A DNA stretch of 34,708 bases from Ichthyophonus hoferi (GCA_002751075.1 NAOQ01000255.1:61772-96479); one strand, 5' to 3'; positions 1 to 11,879 are shown, numbered from the stretch's first letter. The notes: generated from the sequence alone by a model not told the origin. Numbers and translations are program-made.

Positions 1-97
1 ATACTATACACTATACACTATACACTATACACTATACACTATACACTATACACTATACACTATCCACTATCCACTATCCACTATCCACTATACACCT
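1..97. repeat. Heptanucleotide tandem repeat (ACTATAC)n
   Basis: About a dozen head-to-tail copies of the 7-base unit ACTATAC fill the left edge. The last few units read ACTATCC, and the array decays into looser TATACACTATA-type sequence up to about 185. It lies in the intron just upstream of the first WD-repeat exon in the window, whose acceptor is at 214-216. An open frame running through it is repeat-encoded and not a gene. Confidence 0.9.
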
Positions 98-216
98 ACA
101 ATGTATGCTATACACTATATATTATACATTATACATAACCTATACACCATATCCTATAACTTATACACTATACCCTATACACTATTCCCCTATATTCCTA
201 TTTTTATTTATTTCAG

Positions 217-3200
217 ACATGATTATGTAGCGGCCGGAGGCCAACAAAGTCAATTGGCACTCAAGAATCTGGCCACTAGCAGGTAACTATAAGTTATGGA
301 TGCAGTTGATAAGCTTATTATCATGCATAGGTTTCCTCTCCTTATATATGCATATTTAAAATAATTATTCATTTGTCATTTGGTGTTATTTCTAATATTA
401 AATGAACGAACAAAAATGAATAAATAAGTAAGTAACTTTGATAACTGTATGGCAGGTCCATCTATTCGATTGTTTTTTAATTCAGGGTTTACTGTTTGAT
501 TTTCATTCCTCTGATCATCTTTAATATTTTATTTCCTTAACATATACATGCATAAACTATTTTAATAGGTTTTGAATCCCTTTGTTCTTTATAGCGATTA
601 ATCTGTACCTTTCTCTGTTTTATATATCATTTAACAATTAATTTCATTTTATTCTTGAAACACACATTAGGGAAATATATGCCATACACGTATGTTGATA
701 TTCATGTTATATAAGTACTAATAATATGTAATGAGCGTTATTGCTACATAGATATGGATCTTCTATAGTATATAGGTATATTTGCTATGTAAATGTTATA
801 ACTATATAATACTATTATTATACAAATATAAAAATATACTATTATATCAATATGAATATTATACTCAACCTGTCTTAAAGGTCACTATTAAGTATATTAA
901 CCAATACAAGCTCACTAATAAAAATATATCTCTTTTAATATATGGGGGTGGTTATAGTGTAACAACCCAGACAGTAGGAGGATCTATCAACAATGCTATG
1001 TTTATATTTGAACACAATAATGAGAAAATACTATTAATTGCTAATAATGATGAGACGGTCAAAGTTTATAGTCTACCTCTATTACTACGAATGACTAATA
1101 TATATTTACCAGTAGGTAGGTGCTTTGATTGAAAGAGGTGATATAGTTGCTATGCAGTTAAAATATATTAGGAAAAGGTTATATGGATGGCTTTGGTTTT
1201 GGTTGTTGGGTTGGATTCGATTTTATTACACTATATATTATGCTATATATTATATATGATATATTACATGTTAAATACCATATATTATATAGTAAATTAT
1301 TTATCTTATGACATATATCAATTGTGATGAGAAAGTCAAAGTATATAGTCTACCTTTATTGCTACGAGTGATTAATATATATGTGCCAATAGGTAGATGG
1401 CTTGATTGGAGGGGATGGTATGATTGCTATGGAGTTAAAAGTTATTGGGAGAATGCTATTCGATAGTTTTGGGTATGAATTGAATTATGTGTTAAGTATT
1501 ATGAGATATAGTTTGCTATACAGTCTATATCATATAGTATAATTTTTTATTATATATTATATATTATATTTTATTTTATATTAAATATCAATTATTATAT
1601 TAAATATTAAATCTTATGTCGTCTTTCTATATATTAATCTATGTATATTTGTGTAATATATCCTATATATTACTATATAATAATATATAAACAAATACAG
1701 TGATTGGTCTATTATCATAAAATTCCCCTTTCAAGGTTTATGCGGTAGGATAGAGATAATGCTAAACTTTGCAATTATTTTAATTTTAAATATGATATCA
1801 TCATATGGCTACAATAGTATATAAAGTAGGCATTGACTTTTTCTTTATATAATGATGGATATGCTTATTTTAAAATATGTATACTTATCAAAAAGATCGA
1901 ACTTAAATTTTCTCTCTGATTGGTTGATTGTGTATTAAATGATTTACATGGTATGAGTACCTGCTTTAGTGTCTAATATGAATAGAAAGGATTGTTTTGG
2001 TCTGCACTCTGCTACACCATTTTCAGCATCCAAGGAAAGAAGGTATCAGTACACAATATCATCCAATCAATATTAGATAATAGGTGTAGATCATCACCAA
2101 ATAAATCATTTCGAAAGGTTTGATTGGATGTATAATCCATTAGATGATTTCTGCTGGATATCTATATATAGAAGTCTAATTATACTAACCCATCTTTCTT
2201 CCCCTCCTCTTACTTCTCATTGGCTATATGTCACTAGCTATTAATTACAGTAAGTCCTTTTACCTAGAATTGTTAGCTCTACTACATTTGGTTAACACAT
2301 ATTAATCTATATATTTCATTAATGTATCTTTTTATGTTGATAATCAATTTTTTATATTGTCAATTTCATCCAGTGGGTTATTATCTCATTGTCATATAGT
2401 TATTATCTTACTGTATTAATTATTATTTTACTGTATTAGTTATTATCTTACTATATTATATTTATTATCTTACTGTATTATAGTTATTATCCTACTATAT
2501 TATAGTTACCACCTTACTATGCTATATATATTATTTTACTGTATTATAGTTATTATCTTACTGTATTGCACCTACTATCTTACTGTATCTTAGTTATTAT
2601 CTTACTATGTTATAGTCATTGCCTCATCCACGATGACTAGTACCAAGTAATACATTTATTTATACTATGAGTGTTTTTCACATATGCTATGTACTTAGTT
2701 ATGTTCAACAACCCGTGATACTTATAAGCTCTAGTATTTTATATAATGATTAATTTACAATTTGTGCTAACTAATTATCTTGAACTTTAACTATTGTTTA
2801 ACCTATAACTCTCCTCACTTTATTTATACTCCGCTGCCTTATTTTAGTGTGAAATATTATACAATATAATTGCTATTTGTTATTGGCTATTTAAAATATC
2901 CACTATTGCTTAATCGATTAACTAGTTGCACTACCTATACTTAGGCATCAATACCCAGATCCCCTTGTCAATTTTTACTTTTAGTGGTTAAACATTTTAT
3001 ATTCATTTTTCATTGGCTGTAGTTCAATAGGATAGACAAAAATATAAGCGTATGATTAGGTAAGCTGAATGAATAGACTAATTAGATCCACTGGATTTTG
3101 TTCAGAGACTAATAAGGATTTAATTTCCTTTATGTATCCTATCTTGTGGTTAAGCAACGCAATTGACTGGTCCTTGTGGAATCCAATTCTTAATCAATCT

Positions 3201-6200
3201 CATTTATTGGTTAACCTGGTCTATTCACCACCTAATCTATACAAAATATATACCATCCAATAAGGTTTAGGAGCTAACATCATCAATCAATCCCTTGTAG
3301 TGGCAGTATCTGATAACGGGAAGCAATTGGTAGCAGTGGGTGATAGTAGTCAGGCATGGCTCTATGACGTACGAAACAACGACTTTAAAAAGACCCACCA
3401 GTTTACAGGCATGATTGTCGTCCAATGATTACCAGAGAATATATATATTTGTATTCATTTGTCTTTCCTAAGGTTTTATTGCAATGTTGTTATATATAGA
3501 ACGATATATATATATATAGGAAAATATATGCAGGGAGAAAGATAAATCTATAGCGAGATACATAGGTATGCATATATCTAGTGCAATATTTATATCATAT
3601 TGTTTCAAGCGTTCTACTATATTTATTAAATGCAATATGCCTCATAGGTATATAGTCTATACTATTACACATTATAGTATATATTATACTATAGCATATT
3701 ACTATATAGTCTCTCACATACAAAACCCTTTATATACTACGGGTAATAGCTTGTATAAACTCAGCCTTTTCCTGCGCCTGGAATAATACATCCGACAAGT
3801 TTGCAGTGGCCTGTCAAGATGGCTTTGTATCGGTAGGTGTAAATATATGTTTCTTGCATGTTAACACCTTACTAATAATTTATTTATTGTATTGTTGTTC
3901 TCACTTCCTCTTACTCGATCTCTACAGCTCTCTCTTCTTATTTCTCTTCCTATCTCTCTTCTATCTCTATATATCATGTCTTTGCCTACTTTTATCTATG
4001 CTCTACTATACTATACTATACTATACTATCCGATATTGTACTATTGCTATTCTACCCTCTTCCGTTCTGTTCTATCTCTTAATTATATTAATCTCTATTA
4101 CAGGTATGGGATGTTAGAAACCTCAAGCTGCCTATATTTACAATGGCAACACAGCAGGTAAATACTCTTTCAGCCAATAAAACATAATAACTTATAAATT
4201 GAAAAATCCGTAGTATGAATTACATTATGCCCTATAGACCAATCATATAGCACTTGTGGTCTGTTCTCTGGGTATATTTCTTATTGACAAATCATATATT
4301 AATATTATATATATATATAAATAAATAAATCTTTTCCTTGGTATAATAAAATCATAAATACATTGATAGAGCTAAAGGGTTGTATTAGCTATACGCGTAG
4401 CCCTATCAATTATCGCCGTTAATGTTATGCTAGTCAATAGATAAATTGAAAATGTGTATTAAAGCAGTATTCTCTTTCTATGGTATTTTCAATTTTCAGC
4501 CTCTCTCATTGGTCATTTTAATATTTAATTTACATTTTCTCCAATCATTCCCTTTCGACTCCCACGTTGAATATGCTTTAAACTAGTAGTACCCTATTAC
4601 CACACGGTTACCCTGACAACGCCACAACCAATCATGTTAGAATTCCTTGGGGAAAGGTGCCTGTCGTTCTGTCAAGTTTTCCCAATCTAGTACGGTCGAT
4701 CTATTGGTCCTTAGTGAGGTAGGTTGTTTTGATTGGTGTTGGAAGGAGTTTTAGTGGAATTGATTGGCTATAAGGTACCCTGCCAAATGCAACTATTGGT
4801 TCTTATATAGATTCAGAAGGTGTGTAAGTAACCTGATTGGTGGAGAGGTACGCATATCAGTGATTTGATAAGGTTTAAATGCATCTATGTAAAAATTGCT
4901 TTAAAGGACCAATCAATACGCGCCATACAATGAGAAAGCCTTCCATTATAAAAAGTTGATTTTTTATAAAATATAATTTGGGTTCCTACCAATAAAAAAA
5001 AAACTGTAAGAACTTATATACAAAATTGTAAGGAATATATACGAATATTTAGATTTATATACATTCATATTTTCATAGACTATACCCCTGGGTATACAAC
5101 AACAGATACGTATACATATAGATATGCATATGTATATGTTTTTGCTTATATATATGGTGGTTGTATATAGATTTCAGCAAATAATTGACTTTAGAAGCAG
5201 AATGGGGGGTATCTTGATAGATAGTTTACGTATATCATTGACTTTTGAAGGGGAATAACTATATGAAATTTCGATATTACAGACTACGTGTTACTTTCCA
5301 ATTATTCAATAATCATTAAAGAACTTTTATTTTTTATCATATTTAATCACCGATCCAACATTGATGCTTCAATAATGATCAGCATGAAGCACTAGTACAT
5401 TTAGTATGTGCTAGGACGTTCCGTAAGAAACAGACCATACGAGTGGATCCTTCGGAGGAACAAAGACAGGGAATTGGTGGAATTTGCCTGTCACGTGATA
5501 GTAGTAAGCTATTTGTAGGTGGGTACCTTCAAGTGATTGGATAGTTTTTAATGGTTATTTATTGCTTATTTCAGCCTGTTTAACAATTAGCTCATCCATG
5601 GTCAGGGTAGTGGCCAACTATTACAAGCAGAGAATTCAGAAGAAACCTGCATAGCCTTTATCTAGTATCACTGCAGAGTCAAGAGTCCCCAATCTGTCTC
5701 AAACAGAACCTACTTCTACTTTATAAATATAGCACTTTGTATCTAGAATTCCTCACAAGTCAGCATTACTTAATTAGACAATTATAACTATAGTTACGTT
5801 GCCTATGTTGCAAGGCAGCTATGACTATATTTGACAATTTATTCTTTGGCATTTGACTGGTTTTTCTTTTGCTATTTTGTTCTTTTTATTTTTGATACAT
5901 GATTTATGATGTGTGGAGAGACGCAAAGATGAATACGGGTAGATAGAGAGTAAGATATGGATATATCATACATGGAGATAGTGTCAAAGACAATAAATGG
6001 TTTATCTATACATATCTATCTATTTTATTATAACAATGTAGTGATGGATATGCATATATGTACTTGGAAATGTATCCTTACTTATTTCTACCTGTGTATA
6101 TAGTCTGTGTGATGGTTAGTAGGTGATTATTTGTTGAGCATAACATTCCCATTGAATTCTATGTTTTGATTGTGATTGATGTAAGATGGTCATATTATAT

Positions 6201-7329
6201 ACATTTAAAGATTAATATATACTTGGTTGAAAGATAGGAAATATATATTTAAAAATTACTGTATAAATCGAATTGTAAGCTAGAAAATATACATTAAAAA
6301 ATTAATATACGACTGCAATTGAAAGGTAGATAGTATATGTTTAAAAATTAATACGTAATTTGGATGGAAATGTATGTGCTATGTATGTATATAACCGTGC
6401 TAAAGGATGCAATCTTGTACCTAATTGGTATAGGTAAAGTAATACTTCAAATCGAGGCAATTAAATTGTGGTGTGTAATTTTCTATCGTTTTTGTCGTTC
6501 ATTAGTTTCTTGTAAACTCTCCGTGATTTACGCGTTTTACTTAAAACATTCTTTAATTATAGATTAAGTGATTCGAGTGTAAATAACCTGTGATTAAATA
6601 TATAGTATTACAACATTAGTATGATATGGTACCATATTGTATAATATAGTAAGATATAATATATGATTAGAGTAAATAGCCTGTGACTAAATATGTAGTG
6701 TTGCAACATTAACATGATATAGTCGAATATTGTATGATATACTAGGAGATAGTATGTGATTAGAATGTAAATAACCTCTAACTTTATATTTCGATTATAA
6801 TGTTGGCATGATACATTATGATATATTATGATCGAGTCTGTTATAATATGATATAGTATGTTAGTGAAATGTAAACGAACTTTAACTATAGATGATATTA
6901 CTACAATATAGGCGGCTGAAAACAGGGTTATCTGGTTACAAACAAGACCATGGCTATAGATGGGTAAATATTTATTATCAACAACAGAAAGGCTTTCAGT
7001 GGAGTACTTTTTTTAGTTTACAGCTAATTTATAACTGATTTATAATTGGTTTATAACGGATTTGTAAATGGGTTTAAACTGATTTATAGCTGGCTTGTAC
7101 TTGATTTGCAATTAGCTTACAATTGATTTATAAGTGGTTCATGTATGATTAATTTATAACTGCTTTTTAAAGTATTTTAACTTTCTTTAGCTTATTTTGA
7201 GTTTATATTATATTAATCTTTACTTGATCTTAATAAACTGGGCCCTGGACAGGTATGGAGTGTGGAATCTTTGAATATGACGTGGAAACTACCCAGAGGC
7301 GACGTTTTTGCTTTGGAGAACTTACGTAG
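217..7329 (+). CDS. WD40-repeat protein of the DUF2415 / C2A9.03 family, 3' part (eight exons)
   Basis: Exons: 217-282, 958-1115, 3301-3408, 3750-3832, 4104-4157, 4641-4718, 5383-5518 and 7253-7329, with the stop at 7327-7329. They give about 250 C-terminal residues; the start lies left of the window. All seven junctions keep phase. Recognisable blocks in order are YVAAGGQ, GGSINNAMFIF, NNDETVKVYSLP, AVSDNGKQLVAVGDSS, FSCAWNNTSDKFAVACQDG, VSVWDVRNLKLP, RSVKFSQSS, DLLVLSE, VHLVCARTF, QGIGGICLSRDSSKLFVG and the terminal GIFEYDVETTQRRRF. This is the block order I recall for the fungal/plant beta-propeller family with a DUF2415 segment, whose biochemical role is unknown. The donor of exon 3 is GC (ACAG|GCATGA), and no GT donor fits the phase. 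Intron 2 holds a partial exon copy (1321-1440). Intron 7 is 1.7 kb with repeat remnants. An open stretch near 6910 is not used. Family assignment rests on remembered motifs, not a search. Confidence 0.8.
1321..1440 (+). pseudogene. Partial tandem copy of WD-repeat exon 2 with its donor and flanking intron
   Basis: This stretch repeats about 1037-1165, the 3' half of exon 2 plus the start of intron 2, some 280 bases downstream. In the exon frame the copy reads DEKVKVYSLPLLLRVINIYV, against DETVKVYSLPLLLRMTNIYL in the original. About ten of 66 bases differ, several of them silent, and a GT donor is kept (CCAATAG|GTAGAT). The exon's 5' half and its acceptor are missing, so it cannot replace exon 2 as it stands. 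Most likely it is a decaying internal duplication. Use as a cryptic exon is possible but no acceptor in the right phase was found. Confidence 0.75.
2392..2622. repeat. Minisatellite, unit about 20-24 bp (TTATCTTACTGTATTATAG-like)
   Basis: Roughly ten imperfect copies of a unit close to AGTTATTATCTTACTGTATT stand in tandem in intron 2 of the WD-repeat gene. Units vary in length and in a few positions. The same unit reappears as a short array at 21546-21600 in another gene's intron. Confidence 0.8.
5640..5885 (+). repeat. Deleted copy of the dispersed repeat family (copy G)
   Basis: Two blocks match the copy near 9130-9790. One is around 5652-5690 (a TTTAT..AGTATCA..G..TCAAGAG block, near 9135-9170 there). 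The other is around 5760-5880 (ATAACTATAG, CTATATTTGACA and following T-rich sequence, near 9665-9770). The roughly 480 bases between these blocks in copy B are missing here. It lies in the last intron of the WD-repeat gene. Confidence 0.5.
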
Positions 7330-7399
7330 AATAATTTATATTGGAGTCAAAGCGTTCAATGTTTTTTTTAAAAAAAATATTACATCGTATTCCTTTACG

Positions 7400-7810
7400 A
7401 TACTGGACCGCGCCTGGGAAAACATTAATACAAGCGTATAAATGATCAGTCTTATTTTAGTTAATTAAATATCGTTCTATAACAAGTAGATTGATTTTTA
7501 TCAATACATGATGTACAATATATGAACACTTTTGCATCAAAGAGGAAATAAATTAATGTGCCGTCTAAATAAAGACACCAGTATTTAAGTTTTGCGATAA
7601 GATTGAACAATTTTAGTGGGTCTCTGTGACCTATCGTGAATTGGATTAATCAATACCAATTTTTACAATCAGTTCTATTTATGATAGTGAATGCAACTAA
7701 ACAGGTGCTAACTGCAATTGGCATGCACGATAAAGACCAGAAAATGTATTAAAGGAACAAAAACAACTAATAAAAAACACCTGTTTCAGTCGTAAAAAAT
7801 GTTTGTTCCC
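7400..7810 (-). repeat. Dispersed repeat copy A, inverted, just 3' of the WD-repeat gene
   Basis: The reverse complement aligns well with about 12400-12760 of copy C: a CTTTATCGTG.ATG block, then CACGATAGGTCAC.GAGACCCACTA, a TTCCTC.TTGATG block, and finally a TAAGACTGATCATT block. It starts 70-110 bases after the WD-repeat stop, so any poly(A) site of that gene probably lies inside the repeat. The left boundary is approximate because similarity fades near 7400-7440. Confidence 0.65.
7547..7552 (+). promoter_or_regulatory. Possible poly(A) signal AATAAA of the WD-repeat gene
   Basis: This canonical hexamer lies 218 bases after the stop of the WD-repeat gene and inside inverted repeat copy A. 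In so AT-rich a sequence a chance match is easy, so this is only a candidate. Confidence 0.3.
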
Positions 7811-9129
7811 AGTCATCAATATTTTACTGTATCATATCTGTACTTTAAATTTTGCTTTGTATTATGTCTATTGTTGTCAAAGAAGTAGAAGTAGATAATC
7901 CTGACACTTAAGTAAAAGGCCAACCCGTTAAATCCGGTATTGATTCTTCTAATAAGAATAGTACTCTAACTATATACACGCAGCCACAATTAGATTACAG
8001 TTATTACATACACAATATATTGCCGAGTAAGATGCTAAAAGCTTCTATATCCATTGATTAACAGAAAGATACAAGAACAGCTAACCAGAGCTTTAGCCTG
8101 CCCATTACCTGACAACGACTATTTAATAGAACCGAGTACAAAAGATACTAGACCTATTTCCAATAATTTATAATAATTTATAATAAATACCTTAGCTATA
8201 TATGACTGCCAACAAGATTTACATTGTTATTGTATGCTATTGATTTCAGCTTGTGTTGTAGTTATTATTGTTGTCATGCTAGTGTGAGTATTGTTTCTGA
8301 GTGTATTAAAAATATGAGTGTTATGTAGCATTGTACCTCCTGAGATATGTGTTTAAAATTTGTTTCATCTAAGTAAGTATATGATTACATTAACTCATTA
8401 GATAATTCAATGGTGTGAAAACTTAATCGAGATAACTTATAGTTAATCCATTTTAGTAATAATTATTACTAGAAAGTTTCTTACATTTGGCAGTGGCTTA
8501 ACCAGAGCTCATAGTATGCTATGTTATCTATTACTTTATTAGTTAGAACAGTTATCTGTACTAAAACCTTACAGAAACATTTAATACTAAAGTTGTGGTT
8601 TCAGGGTTTCCATATAACTTGAGTTTTAATACCAACAACTCTTACCTAATGTTTAGTTTTTACCCTTTGAACTGCGCAACACAACTAGGCTATAACATGA
8701 CGAACAGGCCATTTTTCTATTAGACGCTATATAGCCAGAGGCCATATTCTTGATTAGGACTACTTGAATATCATATTATAATAAATTCTGGTGATATGTA
8801 AACTTGTATTTTCTTTATAAATAAAAGTTATGGCTTTACATAATCAAAGTGAGAATTCCAGCAAGAGTATTTACAAAAAGAATTTCATCAAATCAACAAT
8901 TTTCATAAAATGGTTCACAAACCAGGCAAAAAAGGGAAGAATAGAATTTTCCTGACTCAAAAGACATTCTTAAACAAGATTTGCGTAACATATTTAATGC
9001 CTCCAAGGAACCAGTGACTCCTCCAAGAGACACCAACCTGGATTTTGCATCTACCAATTATTTATTCCAACAGAAGTATTTGCAGATTCTACTCATTCAA
9101 CAACTTCATCTGACAATATTTCTAACAAA
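7811..9129. other. Intergenic, no gene recognised
   Basis: AT-rich sequence with many stops in all frames. A short stretch around 8890-9060 is less AT-rich and holds short open frames, including one starting MVHKPGKKGK at about 8910, but nothing with splice signals or family resemblance that I can support. Confidence 0.5.
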
Positions 9130-9790
9130 TTGTATAGCTTTTATTTAGTATCATTACCGAATCAAGAGAGGCGAGAGATTTGAACACTGATTATCATATC
9201 CGAGTGCCAGCGGTGGACTAGACATTACAATAACGATGTGATCATTACATCCATAATTAATTGCAAAGTTTTATGTGTGTTACGAGTGCTTACGCCATTT
9301 TGCTAGTTACCACGCATGTGTGAGCGGATACTTTATTGTTGATTTTTGTTTTCTTTTATATTTCGTTTTACCACGAGTTCTAGTTCTGGTTAACACTCAT
9401 AAATGGGATCAATTAATTATAAATATTCTTATTGGTTTAATACAATTCATAAAAGATCATAAAGACCCACTAGGAATGTCTGATCCTATGTCAATAAGGT
9501 TATACTAGTGTTTCCTTATTTGAATGGCACATTAGCTAATTCACTGATGTAATAACGTATGTGCTTGCAAGGTATGTATCGACAAATCAATTTGAACATA
9601 CATGTCCATTCGAAGTTGATAATCTTGTAGAATTAACTATATACAATACTTTCGAATCCAACATTATTTAGTTAGATGTATAACTATAGGTACTTTACGT
9701 ATGTTGTATATGTGGCTATATTTGACAGTTATTATTGCTGGTATTGTCTTATATTTTTTCTAGATTGGTGTGGGTGTTATCATTACATTA
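9130..9790 (+). repeat. Dispersed repeat copy B
   Basis: It shares with copies C and D a left block (GAGAGAT.T.AACACTGATTAT, then a GTGCCA.C.GTGGACTAGACATTACAA-like block), a middle block around GACCCACTAGGAATGTCTGATC (near 9465), and a right block with TCCATTCGAAGTTGATAATCTTGTA (near 9603-9629). Beyond that it continues into a block (9660-9770) also seen in copy G. No transposase or reverse transcriptase is visible. A 77-residue open frame inside (9275-9508) overlaps the repeat core and is not taken as a gene. Confidence 0.65.
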
Positions 9791-9883
9791 AGTAATTATA
9801 AGGAGAGTTATTACTACAAATTGTGATATACTGTATACAAACTAATGAATAACTTTGAATTAATTAAGACAATACCTATTTTG

Positions 9884-10130
9884 GCCTATGATGTACATAC
9901 AGCTATATTAGAAAGACCTTTATATTAACACGATAGAGTATGCCATATACGTAGACTAATTGACAATCGGGGATTAATTAATTAATTAATTATTATGATC
10001 AACTATTATAACCTATATTTTATATGTGGCTATACTAGAAAGACCTTTACACTCAAAATATATTATTCCGTATAGACTAATTAGTAGCCTGCTATTAGTT
10101 AGTTATGACCAACTATTTTCATATATGTTA
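9884..10130. repeat. Diverged tandem duplication, unit about 115-130 bp
   Basis: Two successive units share GCTATA.TAGAAAGACCTTTA, then CGTA.AGACTAATT and ATGA.CAACTATT. A third start (ATGTAGCCAC, about 10130) begins a further partial unit. The motif also resembles the GTGGCTATATTTGACA block at the right end of copy B, so this may be an expansion of that repeat's end. Confidence 0.55.
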
Positions 10131-10795
10131 TGTATGTAGCCACCCTATTCTTGACTTAGATCTGCAGCTTTTTGTTTTTATTAGTGTGATCATTTGTATT
10201 TACAAGAGAGTAAAATTATAAATCATTGTAAATTAACACATATTGGCTGTAAATGATATGATGTTACCTTTGTTGTAAGTGATAAGACTATAAATAATAT
10301 GGTCACTTATCAAAGCCTCCCATTATTGGAGTGCTCTCCCCACAATATCTGTAACTAGATTTATTACACAGCTTTTTGGGGTTTTTAAGATTAAAAAATA
10401 CATTATTATTTTATATTACATTACATTATAGTATATTATGTAATACTATGTTATATTCTATTATATTATATTATATTACAGGTTATATTAAATTAGCGGT
10501 GTACCAAGGCTTAATCTAAATTAAATAGCCAATCACCACTTCCCTCTAATAGCTTGATCATATATACTTTAATCTGTATATTATTATTTATTAGCCAATA
10601 GCCTCATGCTAATACGAGAGGTAATCAGCCGTAAGTGCAGATTTAAATGTAACAACCTAACGTAGCATTGCAATGCTTAACGAAAATAGAAGAAAAAGCA
10701 TTTCTAGTTATTATATGTATAATATATATATATATAATATATAATACACATTTAGACTATAATACGTAGCTATAAAAGAACCAGATAAAGAAAAA
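10131..10795. other. Upstream region of the first Jagunal-like gene
   Basis: Very AT-rich, with TTATATTA-type runs around 10400-10490 and a TATATA run near 10720-10745. No gene is seen. A TATAAAAG at 10771 is only 25 bases from the ATG and is too close to be a convincing TATA box for this start. Confidence 0.4.
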
Positions 10796-11305
10796 ATGGC
10801 GCGCAAACAAGCGAAGAGTACAAAGACTGCTAAGCAAGAGTTTAGGCAGGAGGAACCAAAGGCCTCTTCAGTGAAGGAAGATGTTGCAGCTTTATTAGAG
10901 GGCTACAAGGTTAAACAAGCGCAATTACTTCGACCATTTTTCTTTTGCCTCTTTGGTAAAGTGGCCTTCTTTTTATTGGAACCACACTTTAACTCTCACA
11001 TAAACACCTTTGAAACCCTATGGAACATGTGGTTATTATCAATGTTTTCATTTCTAGTATGGATCATAGGGGTATTGAGTGTAAAGCGTGATTCCCCATC
11101 TCTCCTATCTATCTTTATGTTGTTTGGTCTTGTGAACATACTTTTGTGCAGCTATGAAGTTGCAATGGAACTTCGAAAGCCCTTTGAGGACGTCGCTCCT
11201 ACTGCTATTATGGGACTGTTTTTAATAATCAATGCTCTAAATGTGTCCGTGGCTTCCAAGATCCTTTTCTACACTGTTGAGGTGGCTAAGGCCAAAGCTG
11301 TATAA
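10796..11305 (+). CDS. Jagunal-like ER membrane protein, divergent paralogue
   Basis: Single-exon frame of 169 residues with ATG in good context (AAAAAATGG). It has a charged N-terminus rich in Lys and Gln (about residues 1-45), then four hydrophobic segments at about 48-62, 78-95, 103-120 and 132-155. It ends KAKAV, which fits a KxKxx ER-retrieval signal. The block INTFET after the first membrane segment matches ENTFET in the clear Jagunal homologue at 14743-15240, and length and segment spacing also agree. The family's N-terminal GTDGSDF-type motif is absent, so this is a fast-changing duplicate. Known Jagunal proteins act in ER organisation and the early secretory pathway (human JAGN1, about 183 residues, linked to neutrophil function). 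AATAAA at 11441 could be its poly(A) signal. Paralogy is seen in the sequence; function is inferred. Confidence 0.75.
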   Translation: MARKQAKSTKTAKQEFRQEEPKASSVKEDVAALLEGYKVKQAQLLRPFFFCLFGKVAFFLLEPHFNSHINTFETLWNMWLLSMFSFLVWIIGVLSVKRDSPSLLSIFMLFGLVNILLCSYEVAMELRKPFEDVAPTAIMGLFLIINALNVSVASKILFYTVEVAKAKAV

Positions 11306-11440
11306 AAATATACTATGATACAGTAAATATATAGAGTGTTAATCTAACTCTCAGAGTGTGAAAATGATCTCATATTATGGCACGCAACAGTAGAAGAAAA
11401 AAACCAACTAGCAAGGCTTGTAGGCACAGATATATAGAGA

Positions 11441-11446
11441 AATAAA
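11441..11446 (+). promoter_or_regulatory. Possible poly(A) signal AATAAA after the Jagunal-like gene
   Basis: Canonical hexamer 136 bases after the stop at 11303-11305. Position is reasonable for a 3' UTR, but chance matches are common at this base composition. Confidence 0.35.
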
Positions 11447-11879
11447 TATGTAGATATAGATAGATAGATAGGCAGACAGACAAAAAGCTGCTTCAAATGA
11501 CTTTATTACATATAAAATGCATTGCCAATTTACATGATACTTCCTTGCTCTTATTATGAGACATTTCTTTGCTAAACTCTAAGGTATATATTGCTATTAT
11601 TTTATTTCTTTTATTCTCATACTTTTCAAGTCGCTTGAACATCAATTTTTTTCAACTAGCCCTGCAAGGGAATATAGATAGACTTTATTACCCTATTTTT
11701 CTTTTGTTTTCAGCTACTCTCTATCTGACATTGGCTTTTTATGTCTTTCACACCGTTAAATTACTTCCTCCCTATATCTTTCTCTCCTGCCTACCTGCCT
11801 ATTGTCTTTTTTGATTTCTTCAATATTCTTCAACCTCCATCTAGTGTATTATTTTAATATTAATTCTATAAGATTTTGT

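Noticed and set aside
1-97. Regular 7-base repeat as a CRISPR-like or telomeric array
   Set aside because: The units are contiguous without spacers, are not a known telomere repeat, and the array sits inside an intron.
3069-3263. 64-codon frame inside WD-repeat intron 2
   Set aside because: No splice sites in phase and no resemblance to the WD-repeat family; the join 1115/3301 is complete without it.
6900-6960. Open stretch reading AENRVIWLQTRPWL then stop, as a possible last WD-repeat exon
   Set aside because: The exon at 7253-7329 joins exon 7 in phase and gives the expected family ending GIFEYDVETTQRRRF; this stretch fits neither phase nor family.
10771-10778. TATAAAAG as a TATA box for the Jagunal-like gene
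   Set aside because: It is only 25 bases before the ATG, so initiation would fall at or after the start codon; such strings are frequent at this base composition.
11569-11814. 81-codon hydrophobic open frame
   Set aside because: Leu/Phe/Tyr-rich text expected from AT-rich DNA, no family resemblance, and it lies in likely 3' flanking sequence.
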